A stretch of DNA of 64,000 nucleotides, from positions 62,001 to 126,000 of the forward strand of contig OZ025826.1 of NCBI GenBank assembly GCA_964019425.1. The letters run 5' to 3'. The notes below the pieces were generated by a model. That model saw only the letters and a list, made by a program, of their open reading frames with translations. It searched no databases and was not told the origin of the DNA. Position numbers and translations under genes: made by a program. The stretch comes from Flectonema sp. DT1601 (Eukaryota; Euglenozoa; Diplonemea; Diplonemida; Diplonemidae). Of this stretch, positions 25,061-37,004 are shown one piece after another; position 1 is the stretch's first letter; each line of letters opens with the position of its first letter.

Positions 25061-26116
25061 CTACTTAACAGCAACAAGTTCAATATCCCTAAAGTTACTC
25101 ATCATGTCGGGGTCTTGACTTCCAGGAGGAGGAGAGGTCCAATCCTCATCTTTTCTTACATATTTTCTAACAGGACTTCTTGGAGAGTTTACAGGAGATC
25201 TCGGACTTGGTAATAAAGCAGGAGGTTCTGGAGCAGGTGTTTTTATCGACATGACTGGGAGTGCATTGGGAGCCTGAAGACAAGCCAAGAGATCTCTCCT
25301 AGAGATCCCACGTAGGGCAGCATCTTTAATGACATCGGCAGCAGTTGGTGATCCGGGAGTTCGAGGTGATTGCGTACTGACTTCGGGAACCTTGACAACA
25401 GGGACCTTCAGAACAGGAATCTGTGCTGGGACTGCATTCACGCCAGCGACAGTCGCGTATCTAGGAGAGAAGGCAAATCCTGACGCTGCCGTAGCTGGAG
25501 TTTCTGGAAACTGTTTTCCCTTTGAATGATCTGGCGTTGCCATATCATCTGCATTCCTGGGTGAGAATGTCATACCTGACTGGTTGTCTGCTGCTGCTTC
25601 AATTATTTTAACATTTTGTAAAGTTTTTGAAATCGTATTACACTTCTTCCTAATAATTCCATGACGAGCCTTGACGAAGAAGTATCCCGCCGTACACAAC
25701 GACACTACAGAAATAACAGCGCATATTATACCCCAGGTAAGAAAAGTTCTCTGCTTTGCGGTGCAATGATCCGCATAAAACTCACCCTTATAATAAGTTC
25801 CAGCACAACATCCAGTTGTTTCACAAACTACTGCCATTTGATCTTTGTTTGCCTCACAGAGATCAGAGCAAGCATTTGAGTAGTGGCTCTCTCCAACAAA
25901 CTCAGCCATAAATAGAACAGTTGATGCCGCTAGTACTAAGAAACAAAGACACATTAGAGAAAGAGCCGCACGTTCTCCAACTGTCTCTCTTCGGTATTCT
26001 TCCGATGGTGTCATTCTTAAATTCGGATTATTATATGGACTTAGTGCTGGTGGTCCAGCAGATATCCCCCTGATATGTTCTATAGGCTTAGAGGGATACG
26101 GTGACAGGTGAGACAT
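25061..26116 (-). CDS. Two-TM membrane protein with Cys-rich loop
   Basis: 351 residues, unrecognised. A short N-terminus is followed by TM1 (about 50-72: LSLMCLCFLVLAASTVLFM), a Cys-rich loop (CSDLCEANKD, CETTGCCAG, HCTAK) and TM2 (about 127-148: GIICAVISVVSLCTAGYFF). The remaining 200 residues form a Pro/Ser-rich tail with repeated SPRSP/TP motifs. The hairpin topology with a small extracytoplasmic Cys loop and long cytoplasmic tail is inferred. A good acceptor (AG 26129-26128 after a C/T-rich tract) lies 11 bases upstream of the ATG. Confidence 0.78.
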   Translation of the reverse strand: MSHLSPYPSKPIEHIRGISAGPPALSPYNNPNLRMTPSEEYRRETVGERAALSLMCLCFLVLAASTVLFMAEFVGESHYSNACSDLCEANKDQMAVVCETTGCCAGTYYKGEFYADHCTAKQRTFLTWGIICAVISVVSLCTAGYFFVKARHGIIRKKCNTISKTLQNVKIIEAAADNQSGMTFSPRNADDMATPDHSKGKQFPETPATAASGFAFSPRYATVAGVNAVPAQIPVLKVPVVKVPEVSTQSPRTPGSPTAADVIKDAALRGISRRDLLACLQAPNALPVMSIKTPAPEPPALLPSPRSPVNSPRSPVRKYVRKDEDWTSPPPGSQDPDMMSNFRDIELVAVK

Positions 26117-26177
26117 ATTTAAAAAAACTGTGTTTGGAAATGAAAAAGAATAATGATTAAATTCTACACAAAAACGG

Positions 26178-26211
<34 letters not shown>

Positions 26212-27846
26212 GACATATTTCCGATCGTTATTATTATTTTTTTGGAATTATACAGAAAATTCACTGAAATATAAAAAACAACAACAACAACAACAACAAA
26301 CAAAAACGAGAAATTTCACATAATTAAATAAACACACATGGAAATACAAACATAAAAACAACGACAAAAAAAATAAAAAAAAAATTTCTTTTTTTTAATT
26401 GCAAAGAACTAGAAACAATCAACAACAACATGTTTTTTTTATTTATTTTTGTTTTTTTTTAAAAGCGACATTTAATTGACGTTTTTTTAATTTAAGTGTC
26501 AAGTTTTAATTTTTAAGTTATATGCTAGTCGGAGAATAACAGTTCGGCATTCACCTCCGATCTCAGCGGGGAAAGCTCCCCGTCTTTTGATCTTTTCCCG
26601 ATGCACTATAACATGTGATGTGATGTTTTTGTTTTGATGTGAAAAACACTGCCGAGCAGCCGGGAAAAAAAAAAATCAAAATGTCAATTTTTTTAAAAAA
26701 TAAAAAAAAAGAAAACTCACAAGTGATATATGACAAGTTTCTTCAGAACATCGGCCCCTCTTCAAAAAAAAAAAAAATAAATAAATAAAATAACGTTGAA
26801 GTCTCCCTGTCGATTTTTCATCCACTGCAAAAGGACTAAATCTAAATTAAAAGATTAAAAGAGTGAACACCCAAAAATTTGGGTGCTCGTTTCTGCGGTG
26901 CGCACCAACCACAGCACCAATTCTGGAAAAAAAAACTTTTTTCTTTTCCATGGAAGCTGTCTCGTGTCATCTTGTTGATCACACTGCAACGACAGTTCGG
27001 ATACCGTTTGTGGGTCGCAGCTCGACTAGAGTTTGGAAGGTTGCGCAGGCACAGTGTTATTTTCCTTTTTTTTTTACGTTAAAATACAAAAATTGATAAA
27101 AAGTGCTGAAAAAAACTTCTTTCGGATGAAAAAGTTTTACTTTCTGGGGCCAGTGTTCTGAAGTACATTGCGATATATATTTTTTTTTTTTATATTTGTT
27201 CACGCGGAGATTAATTTCATGGAAAAAGAAAAAAATTGCAATTTTAAGGTCGAGAATAAAATATGACTCGACACTCTATTGTTTAATTGGAAAGAATTGA
27301 ATTGGTTTTTTTTTTTTTTTTTTTTTCCTTTTCGAAAAAAATTTTTAAATACTAAAAGATAAGTAATTAAGGTTAAGCACTGAGAATACTCCCCCTATCC
27401 CACCAGAGTCTGACGTTGGGACCAATTAGTTGTAATTGAAAACGTGGAGGAAACAAACAAAAAAAAAATAAAAAAAATCGAAGCCGCTACTGACAACTAA
27501 AAAGAGATTCTCTCTTTCATTTTTTTTTTTAGGAAAAACTTTTATTCCACACAAAAAAAATTGGTGAAATGTCAGATTTCAACACAAAAGTTTCCAAACT
27601 ATTATGTGGAATATGGTTTTTGCCCTTCTTTTTTTTTTTTTTTTAAAACCCTGCGACACCGTTGAACGAGAAAAAAAACAAAAAAAAAAAAAAAAAAACA
27701 AAGGAACTTATCTAATTGTTGCCACAGACTTCAAGTCATAGTTTGTTTGTATAAAATACCTGAAGATAAATCTCCTTTGCAGTAAGAGTATTTTATAGAA
27801 ATAATCAAACCATCATCAGACTCGTAAAACAAAAAAAAAAAAGTAC
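26117..27846. other. Intergenic, 1.7 kb
   Basis: Homopolymers and CAA repeats. A small stem-loop (CGGGGA/TCCCCG arms) lies near 26568-26583 inside a locally GC-richer patch (26540-26600). Overlapping plus-strand frames at 26863-27096 have no recognisable domain. No gene called. Confidence 0.5.
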
Positions 27847-29418
27847 TTATTTCACGAATGGGAGCGATAGATGTGCACCTTTTACGTAATCAAAAGTTAA
27901 AGAGAATTTATCTTTATTGGCAGACTCATAAAGAAGATTGTGAGAGTTGAATCCAAGAGCCACAGATTCACCCTTCTCAATTTCAACACAACAGGCGCGA
28001 AACTGAAGGTCCATAAACTTATAAGGAGTGCCATCGGTTGACGCGTTCCACACACCAGCTGGAGAGTGAGACATCAAAGTAGCATCTTCATGTTGTTTGT
28101 ATTTATATAAGTAAGCAAACAACTGAAACCTCGCTCCGAACTCCTTCACAGTCGCGTTTTGCGGAGTTACCCACAGATTGGTAATATTAGCTGCTCCACA
28201 GATCTTCGTGTTGTGTTCAAATGGAGCGGTCTTGAATGCGATCTCAGTACCGTTTTGAAGTTTATTTAAATCAGCTTTGATCGGAATGAAAGGCTTTAGA
28301 ACTGGAGATATAATTGGAAGACCTCCCCTCATTCTTACATCTCTGGACATGGTGATGGTGTCAGTGCTTCCTGATGTTGGTGCAGTTTCTGAGAGTCCAC
28401 CGAACTTCCCAACCTTTTCGGTGATATAAAAAACTTTAGTTTCGACTTCATTAGTCGGCCACGTTTTGAACTCAACATGTTTTGGAGTAAGTAGCTGTCT
28501 GTCTCCCAATTCCATTGTCACAAGTGGAGGCTCAGTTATCTTTTTATCACCTCCCTTTTGGAAATGTTTCATCCAAGCAATCGCATCTTTCCAAACCTGA
28601 TTACGAAGTCCCAGAAGTCCAGTTAACTCTGCCTCAGCGTGAGTTCCCTGGTTTAGCATTAAACGTTTTGGTCCAGTGAATTTGGTCCAGAGCTCAAGCT
28701 GAAAGTTTGCGTGGAAGAGATTATCTTCCATATTATTAGACAAGAAGATTGGAACTTGACGAGCGTTAATCTCATCCAGGTAGCTTCTTGGAGAACGAAT
28801 ACCAGTCCATTCAACAACTCCAGAAACGTTCTCGAAATTCAGGACATCATGAAGCATTTGAGGAAGAATAGGAGGAACGACACCAGTTTGTTTTCCACCC
28901 TGAAGTAAGATCTCACTCCAGACGAGACCAGGAGCCCATTGCCACCATAAAGCGTCTTGAATAGACGCCCAACCAGACATAGCGATGACACAGTTCACTC
29001 TCTTGTCATGTGCAGATCCCAGCAATGAGATTCCAGCACCATAACTGATACCTCCGAGAGTGATCTTTGTTGGATCAGCTTCTGGATATCTCTTAAGACA
29101 GTCGTCAATTACAGCAGACACGTCTTTGATGTCATCTGGTCCAGCCGTTCCAATTACTCCTCCGCTTTTAAACCAACCACGTGCTTCGTACTCAACGGCA
29201 ACGAATCCTTCATTACCCAACTCTAACGTTGGTAAGATATATTCGAAACCAGGAATACCCCATGAGTTTATAAATATCACTAGTGGGTACTTCCTATCCT
29301 TCAGAAGAGGAACATCCGCATTTGCTGACAAGTTCGTTCCATCCCATGAAGTGATCTTGTAAAAGTGCAATGCGTCTGCACACGCGAGAAGCGACAACAG
29401 AGAAAAAATAATTCTCAT
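27847..29418 (-). CDS. Secreted S15/CocE-like alpha/beta hydrolase
   Basis: 523 residues. Residues 1-16 (MRIIFSLLSLLACADA) form a signal peptide, so the enzyme is secreted, lysosomal or surface-located. The rest fits the X-Pro dipeptidyl-peptidase (S15)/CocE-NonD hydrolase family: an alpha/beta hydrolase core with nucleophile motif GISYGAG (Ser near residue 123), a likely acid in NNMEDNLFH and a likely His in NQGTHAE. A C-terminal beta-sandwich-like region (about 300-520) is as expected for the family. Substrate (peptide or ester) cannot be told. Single exon. On the minus strand a strong C/T tract ends at AG 29473-29472, giving a 53-base leader. Confidence 0.85.
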   Translation of the reverse strand: MRIIFSLLSLLACADALHFYKITSWDGTNLSANADVPLLKDRKYPLVIFINSWGIPGFEYILPTLELGNEGFVAVEYEARGWFKSGGVIGTAGPDDIKDVSAVIDDCLKRYPEADPTKITLGGISYGAGISLLGSAHDKRVNCVIAMSGWASIQDALWWQWAPGLVWSEILLQGGKQTGVVPPILPQMLHDVLNFENVSGVVEWTGIRSPRSYLDEINARQVPIFLSNNMEDNLFHANFQLELWTKFTGPKRLMLNQGTHAEAELTGLLGLRNQVWKDAIAWMKHFQKGGDKKITEPPLVTMELGDRQLLTPKHVEFKTWPTNEVETKVFYITEKVGKFGGLSETAPTSGSTDTITMSRDVRMRGGLPIISPVLKPFIPIKADLNKLQNGTEIAFKTAPFEHNTKICGAANITNLWVTPQNATVKEFGARFQLFAYLYKYKQHEDATLMSHSPAGVWNASTDGTPYKFMDLQFRACCVEIEKGESVALGFNSHNLLYESANKDKFSLTFDYVKGAHLSLPFVK

Positions 29419-30039
29419 TATTTTTATTTCGTGAATTTTTTTTTTTCCCCCCTTTTTTTGTTTTCCTTTTCCTGAGAGGGGAAAAATAAAATAAGACTAA
29501 AAATAAGGAGAGCGAAGTATACCTCCCACATCAAAGCTGCAAGAACCCTCTCGATGTGGTAAAGAATAAGCATCCTGTTACTGTGAAGGGGAATGTGAAT
29601 ATAGTAAAACGCAGATGTTTTTTTTTTTTTTTTTTAAAAAACATAATACCGTCGTAACACGAAATGTACAACACCAATTATCCACTACAAACGTGTCTAC
29701 ATACTTCGGCATGCACTCATTAGATATAAAATAGGGATAGAGAATTAGTAGGAGAAGAGGAAAAAAAAAAAAAAAAAAAAAATCGAAGGCTAGGAACCAA
29801 TACCCTGCTAGCTAGCCGTTGAACGCGTGTATCTAGCGACTGTGCAAGGCCCATGAGGATAATAACACTAATCGGGAAAAGAAGGGTAAGTAAGAAAAGG
29901 ATTGGGTGCTTCTTTTTTTTTTTTTTTTTTTTTTTTTTTCGTGGTTCTATTTAGTTTTCCCTAAGCAAGCCTTCAAAAAAAAGAAGAAAAAAAAAAAAGG
30001 AAAAAAAATTTGATTAAATACAAAAGGGTATTGCTACAT

Positions 30040-30075
<36 letters not shown>

Positions 30076-30335
30076 AAAATGAAATCCCTCTAACAAAAAA
30101 AAGTACAACTGTCAGTCTTGCAAAACCGATGTCGATTTTCTTAGTGAAATTTAAAAAAAAAAAAAAAAAAAAAAGTTGTATTGCACATATAAAAGGAAAG
30201 CAAGCACCCAAAGGTACCATGTTAATTTTCCGCAAAAAAAAAAAAAAAAAAAAAAATGAAGGGGAGAAAAAAATTCCTCAAGCAATTTGCACACCCTCTT
30301 GTTTGCGAGAAAAAAAAACACTGGGGCACCGGAAG

Positions 30336-30366
<31 letters not shown>

Positions 30367-31173
30367 AATTATATAACACATCAATAGTAGTAGGATAGGG
30401 CCTTCTAGCTCAAAACCGTAATAATACTTTACATGAAACATTGAAAGAAGGGGAAGAAAAAACAAAAAGATGGCTGTACCTGATATTTTTTCTCTCAAAT
30501 CATTAAAAAGCGAACAAATGCTTTCTTTCGATAGATAAAATCCAAGTTGTTGCACTAAAAGAAAGGCATTCGAAGGTTGTGTGACCAGCATACCACGGAA
30601 AAATTTTTTTTTTTGTTTTTTTTTTCCATTCTTTCGATCTAAGAAAAAAAAAAATAAATTGTAATTCGTCTAGACTACGACGTGTGTGCTGCCAATATTT
30701 CTGCTCATCTTTACACAAAAAAGTTGTTTTAGTATTTCTATATAAAAAAAGACAAAACCTGCAACGCCAACAAAAGGGGTTAGATCATGATTGGCGGAAA
30801 CCACTACACTATAAAACAGCACTTACGGCGACCCACAAGATCGCTGCACGTGTTTGAACTAAACAAACAGTATGCTGTGAAACCATTAAATGAAAAAAAA
30901 GAGAACAACAACAGCAGCCAAAGAAACACATATAACCAAACTGTGTGTGCAGGTAGCGGAATGGGTGCAGAAATGAGAACGAAGAACGAAATTACACCGC
31001 GAACGAAATTATATTTTTCAGATACCTACAAAGGTTAGGAAAACTACCAGGCGAGAAAAAGCCAATAAGGGCTTCACTAATTAAAGACTGCTGCTAAGAG
31101 CAATGAACACACTGAGAAACCTGCTGAATATGATTCTCTCGGAATAGAAGTATCATGTCAATGTAAAGTAAAC
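29419..31173. other. Intergenic, 1.75 kb, dense homopolymers
   Basis: Contains the densest homopolymers of the window, for example about 29-30 A at 30042-30071 and further A runs at 30153-30174, 30235-30256 and 30335-30364. Frames here encode poly-Lys or poly-Phe and are rejected. A plus-strand frame at 30787-31038 has no domain. Confidence 0.55.
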
Positions 31174-32598
31174 TCAGTCACTGATACAAGATCCGAACAA
31201 GGTCGAGGCATTACCAGGTATCGATGGTGTTGTATTATTACAATTAGTCTTACCAGGGGTTAGTGACATCATAGATTGCTGTGAACTGACAGGTGGAATA
31301 CCTCTAACTCTTCTTGGAGAATGCATTGGTGATTGATGAACCATACTAAGCATCAAGTCTTCTGATTTAATCCTCGCAATAGTAGACGCACCCAGCGATG
31401 CTACATCATGAGGGTGAAGTTCATTGTCTTGATCGAGTGAGAAGTCTTCATCATCTTCTTCTTCTTCATCACCTCTACTTGAAGGGCCTATTAAAGGAGA
31501 TCTTTCAGCATGACTTACAATTACAATGGATCCGTCAATTTGAACTTTTGGAACTTCTTCTTTTTCTCTAATTACATCCAATTCAATACTGAAGTCAGAT
31601 CCTAATGAATCTGCTTCATCTAACTGTGATAACGGAAGTGTTAAAACTACTGCATCACCTGGACTGGTCTCAGTCGAGGTGTCGAATAAAAACGAAGTAT
31701 GTAACTGAGCAGTGAATAATATAGTCTTGCGTCTGAACTCATTAAGTGACCAGAATACGATTGTGAAGTCATCTTCGACGTATGATGATACTGCAACTTG
31801 AATAGTAACCGTTTGACCTGTAAATGTCATTCCACCGAAACCTTTTCTAACTATTGAATTACCGCATCCGTACACAACAGATTTAAACGTCTTTGCTCTA
31901 TTTGAGAATGGGTCACCATTAGCGTATAAACACCGAAGGTGATGTACTTCCAACACCAAATTTGGTCTTTGAGCAATGTGAACTGGAATATTCCTTAACG
32001 TTACCAGCCGAAGTTTCACAGGTACCTGTGGGGGTACTGTAAAAACTTTTTTTTGACCAGACAATCTACTTATAAAATATTGTATATAACGAATCTGAGA
32101 AGGCGTAAATCGAAATTCTCGTTTACCTCTGTACCAAGATATCGCTTTTTGTTCGGCGCTGAATAAGTTTGAATACACTAAGAGGCATGTTATGGTGAGT
32201 GCTACACGACCTTCTTCAGGGGAATCACTCAGGATACAGATTTTTGAATTTGGTTTTTTTAAATATGAATGCAAGAAAGAGACCAGTGACCATAACATTT
32301 GTAGAGGAGGAGCACCAACATCTTTGTAGGAAAAAACTGCGACGGGTCCGTTGTGAACTACAGCCAGTTGATCACAACCTCCCATCATATCGACTAGTAA
32401 GCAATTATCTGTTTCTGCAGCTCTTCTAATGCAATCGGCTGTGAACTCTGCTCCTCGACCTCTCAACAAACTGTCAACAGGAGGTAATGATACTAATATA
32501 CTTCCGGTAATCTTAGCTACGGGATCACTTGACTCCAGTCCTCCAACAATATCACTCACACTTGTGATGGCTGATTTCAGAAAGTCTCCAAACGGCAT
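31174..32598 (-). CDS. Tensin/auxilin-type pseudophosphatase with C2
   Basis: 474 residues. Residues about 1-185 follow the PTEN-like fold of tensin/auxilin/GAK proteins (RIRAAAETDNC-like start, KICILSDSPEEGRVALTITCLL, then SNLFSAEQKAISWYRGKREFRFTPSQIRYIQYF). The usual HCxxGxxR loop reads SDSPEEGR (about 124-131): the catalytic Cys is absent, as in auxilin and GAK, so no phosphatase activity is expected. Residues about 195-340 match a PTEN-type C2 domain that binds membranes. The C-terminal third is acidic and disordered with SPRR and SxG motifs. No J domain or clathrin box is seen. Likely a phosphoinositide-reading adaptor. The acceptor at AG 32675-32674 is excellent. Confidence 0.8.
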   Translation of the reverse strand: MPFGDFLKSAITSVSDIVGGLESSDPVAKITGSILVSLPPVDSLLRGRGAEFTADCIRRAAETDNCLLVDMMGGCDQLAVVHNGPVAVFSYKDVGAPPLQMLWSLVSFLHSYLKKPNSKICILSDSPEEGRVALTITCLLVYSNLFSAEQKAISWYRGKREFRFTPSQIRYIQYFISRLSGQKKVFTVPPQVPVKLRLVTLRNIPVHIAQRPNLVLEVHHLRCLYANGDPFSNRAKTFKSVVYGCGNSIVRKGFGGMTFTGQTVTIQVAVSSYVEDDFTIVFWSLNEFRRKTILFTAQLHTSFLFDTSTETSPGDAVVLTLPLSQLDEADSLGSDFSIELDVIREKEEVPKVQIDGSIVIVSHAERSPLIGPSSRGDEEEEDDEDFSLDQDNELHPHDVASLGASTIARIKSEDLMLSMVHQSPMHSPRRVRGIPPVSSQQSMMSLTPGKTNCNNTTPSIPGNASTLFGSCISD

Positions 32599-33226
32599 CT
32601 TTATCTTTTTTTTTTCCCCTTTTCTTCTCTCTTTTTTTTGTTCTTGTCGTGGGTGTAGGTTTTATGTATCACCCTGTGTGGAAGAAAATAATTTAAAAAA
32701 GAATTTTCTTAAATCGATAAGACAAAGAAGAAGCCCCAAGCAGGTTCACTATTCTACAGTCCGATACTCGAGGGGTGCCTGTGAAGAATGAATAGATGAA
32801 AAAAAGTAAAACTAAAACTCACAATGTTTCTTTTACTTTTTCGTTTCCGTTATTTTTTTTTTTTTTTTTTTTTTTTCTCCCGACAAAAACGGGAAGGCGG
32901 CAAGACATACAAACAGGGAGAGAATAAAATCAAAAAAAAAAAAAAAAAAAAGAGGGATCCTTGTTTATAAGAAATCATTAATGCAGCGAAAAATTACAAG
33001 ATTTTTTTTTTTTTTATTTTTTAAAAATTTATCGTCGAAATCAACAATGATGTTTTTTTTGACGAGAGACACAAATTTTGAGGGCACACCTGAATGAAAA
33101 CAGTATCAATATGAAGCATTCCATTCTATTGACCACAAACAGTAAGTAGAAAGAAAAAAAAGATACATGTACCAACAAACATAAATACGTCATGAGATAA
33201 AAAATCGTTTAAAAAAAACGGAAAAA

Positions 33227-33263
<37 letters not shown>

Positions 33264-34013
33264 AACTACTACTACTATTATTTTTTTTTTTTTTTTTTTT
33301 TTTTTTGATAATAATGCTTTGTTGCACCATACTACCGAGGGAGAGGTTAATGTAATTGGGAATAGGCCTAGTCGACTTCTGACCAGATTATCAGAGAATG
33401 CTAGCAACTGATAGTTTTGTTGCTTTACTTGACTATGCGAGAGACCCATTGATTTTTTTTTTTAAAAAAAAAAAAAATTTTTAAATTAAATTTAATGTAC
33501 TATTATCGAATATTTTTATATTATGTTTTTGCTATTTAATAAAAAGCCAATGAACTGCAGCCCCAACGGCAAAAATACAATCACAGATGGCGAAAAAAAA
33601 AAAAAAGAAGAGTGAATTTTTAAGGATGATCTCGGCTTGAGATGTTTCCTTCCGTTCTTTAATTAAAAAGCTGGAAACTGGGACAGTGGGGGGATAAAAA
33701 GGTTTACTCCTCTCCTCTCCCCCCTCCCCGATAGTTATTAAGAAATGCAAAGTATAAACAGCGAGGTCAATCATTTTTTTTTAAAACAGAAATCAACGAA
33801 ACAATAAGAAACAAAATCAACAATATAAAACAACTCTTCTTATCTAACCATAAAGCCTGAAATTACTTTTTTTTCACTTTTTCTGACTATCGACTGAAAA
33901 GGAATATACGCCTTGCTTTTGACAAGTAAAACAATTCGTATTCTCTAAGAGAAAGATTAGTCTCAGACGGTCACCAGATGCGAGAAGACACAATCAGATA
34001 GGCCTTTATAAAA
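32599..34013. other. Intergenic, 1.4 kb
   Basis: Contains the tensin-like gene's leader, a run of about 32 T (33229-33260) and others at 33281-33306. No gene seen. Confidence 0.55.
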
Positions 34014-36360
34014 TTAAATTAGATTCCCACTGGGATCCCAGAGAGCAGCAGATGGAAGAACTGGTGGAGGGGTTCTTGTCGGTGGTGCAGGAGGCTTCCA
34101 TGACGGAGGCTGACCCATTGAAGAAACCGTGTAGTCTGGTATGATAGAGACTTGTGGTTGTTGTGGTGGAAGAGGAACAACCCAATCAGGGAACTGAACT
34201 CTAACTCCGCCATCCATAAAATCACTTCCAGATGATGATGTTGTTTCTGACATGTTATCTTCTTCTTCTACAACTTCATCAGGAGAAGGTTCCTGTGGTG
34301 GTTCCCAAGTTGGTACTGATTTGAGTTCTTTCTCCACGTCATCCTTCCAATTCTTAATAGGATTGTAATTATTCTCTCTGATATCTCTCGTAATCTTAGC
34401 CTGATCAAGCATTAAGAAAAGCTGTTCAATACGACCATTAAATCCTGGACGTTTATGAAGCTTTTCTTGTTCAACTAAAACTTTCAAATAATCTTCAAAC
34501 TGAAGATTTGAAGGTCTCAATGCGATCTCATCAAGTCTAGCATGAGCCTGATGAATACTTTTCATCAAACCATGAACGTTGTCACAAACTGCTTGTAGCT
34601 CACCGAGAACATCTTGTTTGAGGGCTTCTGATCTACTGAGTCCGCTCTTTGCTGCATCCAGTTGAAGTTTTTTTGTATCATATTTTCGACTAACAATTTG
34701 TGTACTCCATTCAAAATAATAATCTAAATTAGCATGATCAGTCCAATTACAATTATCTGGACACACCGTACAATTTCCATTCAAATCCATCGCACAACAA
34801 TACTGCTTATCGCTGTCGTTACTACGAGTACAATCGTGATGGCAGTTATAAGAGCATTTCAAACACTGTGTGTTATATGTTCCTGGTGATTTTGATAGTT
34901 TTTGAACCTTTGGAATTGTTTCTTTGTACGTGTAGTTCGCATTTTCATCGATCTTATCTCTGTTTACTTTAATATCTTGAAGTACTTGTTTTAAGTTATC
35001 AATCTTACTGAGTCCAATAGTGACTTGTGGAGTAATGCTCGCAACGTAGTTTTGTAACTTTCTTTGAGTAGCAATCACGTCTTTGGTGTGATTTAAATTA
35101 AAAGGTTTCACGGTATTAAGTTTTGTGAAGAAAGCACCTAGACTGTTGGTTCCCATGTTCCAGAAGTTTTTGCTGTAGACGTTTCTATCTTTTCCGTCTG
35201 CGTACAATGCAGAGTTATTAAAATGAAAACAAGACTCCTCTTTGTAAGGAAATCCCGACGCCTTCACCGCTGATAAGACCTGAGCAACTTTACCGTCAGC
35301 GAATGTTGCGAGTAGAAACATGTTGTTCTTTGCATCTTTTCCGAACATAGTCAAAACCTTATTAATAATATACTGCTGAGTCACTGTAAGACGAGGTAGT
35401 GACGACGCTACAACGAAGCAAACTGCGTGAATCTCATCTTGTTTTTGTAACGAATCGTAGATATCTTTTGTGATCGCCTCATCACGTTCTACTCCAGATG
35501 TATCACCAAATCCAGGAGTGTCAATAAGTTGTAGTTTATAAGAGTGAGATGGAATAAGAATATCATAACTAGTAACAGTCTGTGTCTGTGATTGCGACTG
35601 ATCTCTCCCCTGTTCGTGAACTACTCTGTATCTGACTGGAGTGTTGTAATCGACTCCTGTTGGTTGGTTTATTGATGTTTAAATAATAAAAAGGGTAATT
35701 ATCACCAATACAATAAAAAAGAATTTGCATACCCGAAGCGTAATTCGCAATAGCATTGATAAGAGTTGATTTACCTGAACCAGTCTCTCCAATCACCATG
35801 ACAGTCTTCTTACGATCCGTGTGGACTGTTGGCATTTGATAGTTTCTGAGTTGGAAACGGAAGTTGGGATCGTCTTCTTCGACTTCTTTCGCTGATTTTT
35901 TATTTCTTTGATTAGGATCAGCTGGAGAAACAGTCTGAGAATGACTTTCGTATAGTTTGGAAGAACACTTTTGAATTAGATCGCGCGTCTCTCTTTCTGT
36001 TCTTTCAGCAACAGCTCCCGGAGATTCAACCATCCTCCTTGAATCAGCCTTAGCCTGAAATGATGGAGGCTCGTATGTTGATTCTCTCATTGCAGGGCTT
36101 CCAAACACAGTTGGTTCTTGTTGTTCTTCAGGTAATGCTTTCTTCATTTCACTCGCTCGTAAAGCATTTTGTAATTGCTCAATCTGAGTTTGCATTTCCA
36201 CAACCTGCTGCTGCATCTCCGGACTCGGTTGTCCCAATTGCGGCTGAACTATGTTATCTAATGGATTGGTGGCATTTGTGGGTTTGTATGCACCTCCTTC
36301 ATCACTGCTTTTGTCTTTCTTATTCTTTTTAGAATCGTCCTTTGCACAGCACCCTCCCAT
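34014..36360 (-). CDS. AIG1-like P-loop GTPase with Cys-rich insert, 2 exons
   Basis: About 756 residues. Exons are 36360-35733 and 35656-34014. The 76-bp intron (GTATGC...ACAG) keeps phase and splits ANYASG from VDYNTPV. N-terminus MGGCCAKDD is an acylation signal. Residues 25-185 are disordered with a short coiled coil. The G domain has G1 GETGSGKST (about 188-196) and G3 LIDTPGFGDT. It then reads LLATFADGK, as in eukaryotic AIG1-like GTPases of amoebae and fish. A Cys/His-rich insert follows (TQCLKCSYNCHHDC, YCCAMD, CTVCPDNC), typical of those relatives. The rest is alpha-helical, ending in a Pro-rich tail. A membrane-bound, self-assembling GTPase role is inferred from the family. Confidence 0.85.
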
Positions 36361-37004
36361 TATGTGTCTGTGATGCTGTATTTAAAGAAGTAGTTATGTT
36401 TCTTTATTAGGTTTATATTAATACATTACCTCTTAGGTGTATTGAGTATATGTGTTAGATGATGGTGTCACTAAATTAATTAGTAGGGTAAGTTCATAAA
36501 CAGGGAGGGAGGTTACCAAACAAACAAATACCTGTGAAATAGAATCAGAAAGAAAAAAAAAAACAGATACGAAAAATTTTCTCACCGTTTTTTCTTTTTT
36601 TTTTTGTTTGTTTTGATTGGGATTGTTGTCGAGCAGAATTTTCACATGCTCTGCGGGGCTTAAGTTCGTTTATACCCTTCAATGCCGCTCTGTGGAGTGC
36701 CTACTCACTGTCCTCTGTGATGTCTCTGGAGCGCCTTCTCCTCCGATGAGTTGTGTCTCACCTGAACAACTTTGAAAAAGTAATAAATAGTCAACCAGGA
36801 CCTTATAACTTATCCAATGTTATATACAAGTTGTTTGTTTTATTTATTTATAAAAGTTTTATCTTTTATTTCGTTTTTTTTTTTTTTTTTTTTCATCGCC
36901 GGTTACGTATTTGCTACGAATCCGCATATATCCCTTAAAAACTTTAAAAAAAAAAAACAATTCTTAGATAAGAAGGAATATAAATTTTTTTTTTTTCTTT
37001 TTTT
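36361..37004. other. Intergenic
   Basis: Leader of the GTPase gene. A GC-richer patch at 36635-36770 has no open reading frame and could hold a small RNA, but I recognise none. T-runs follow. Confidence 0.5.

Noticed and set aside
26568-26583. CGGGGA/TCCCCG hairpin as a named snRNA
   Set aside because: A stem alone; no snRNA core motif could be recognised.
30129-30591. Poly-Lys and poly-Phe frames around 30.1-30.6 kb
   Set aside because: Produced by A/T homopolymers; no domains.
30787-31038. 83-codon plus-strand frame
   Set aside because: Orientation against all neighbours, no motif, no upstream acceptor.
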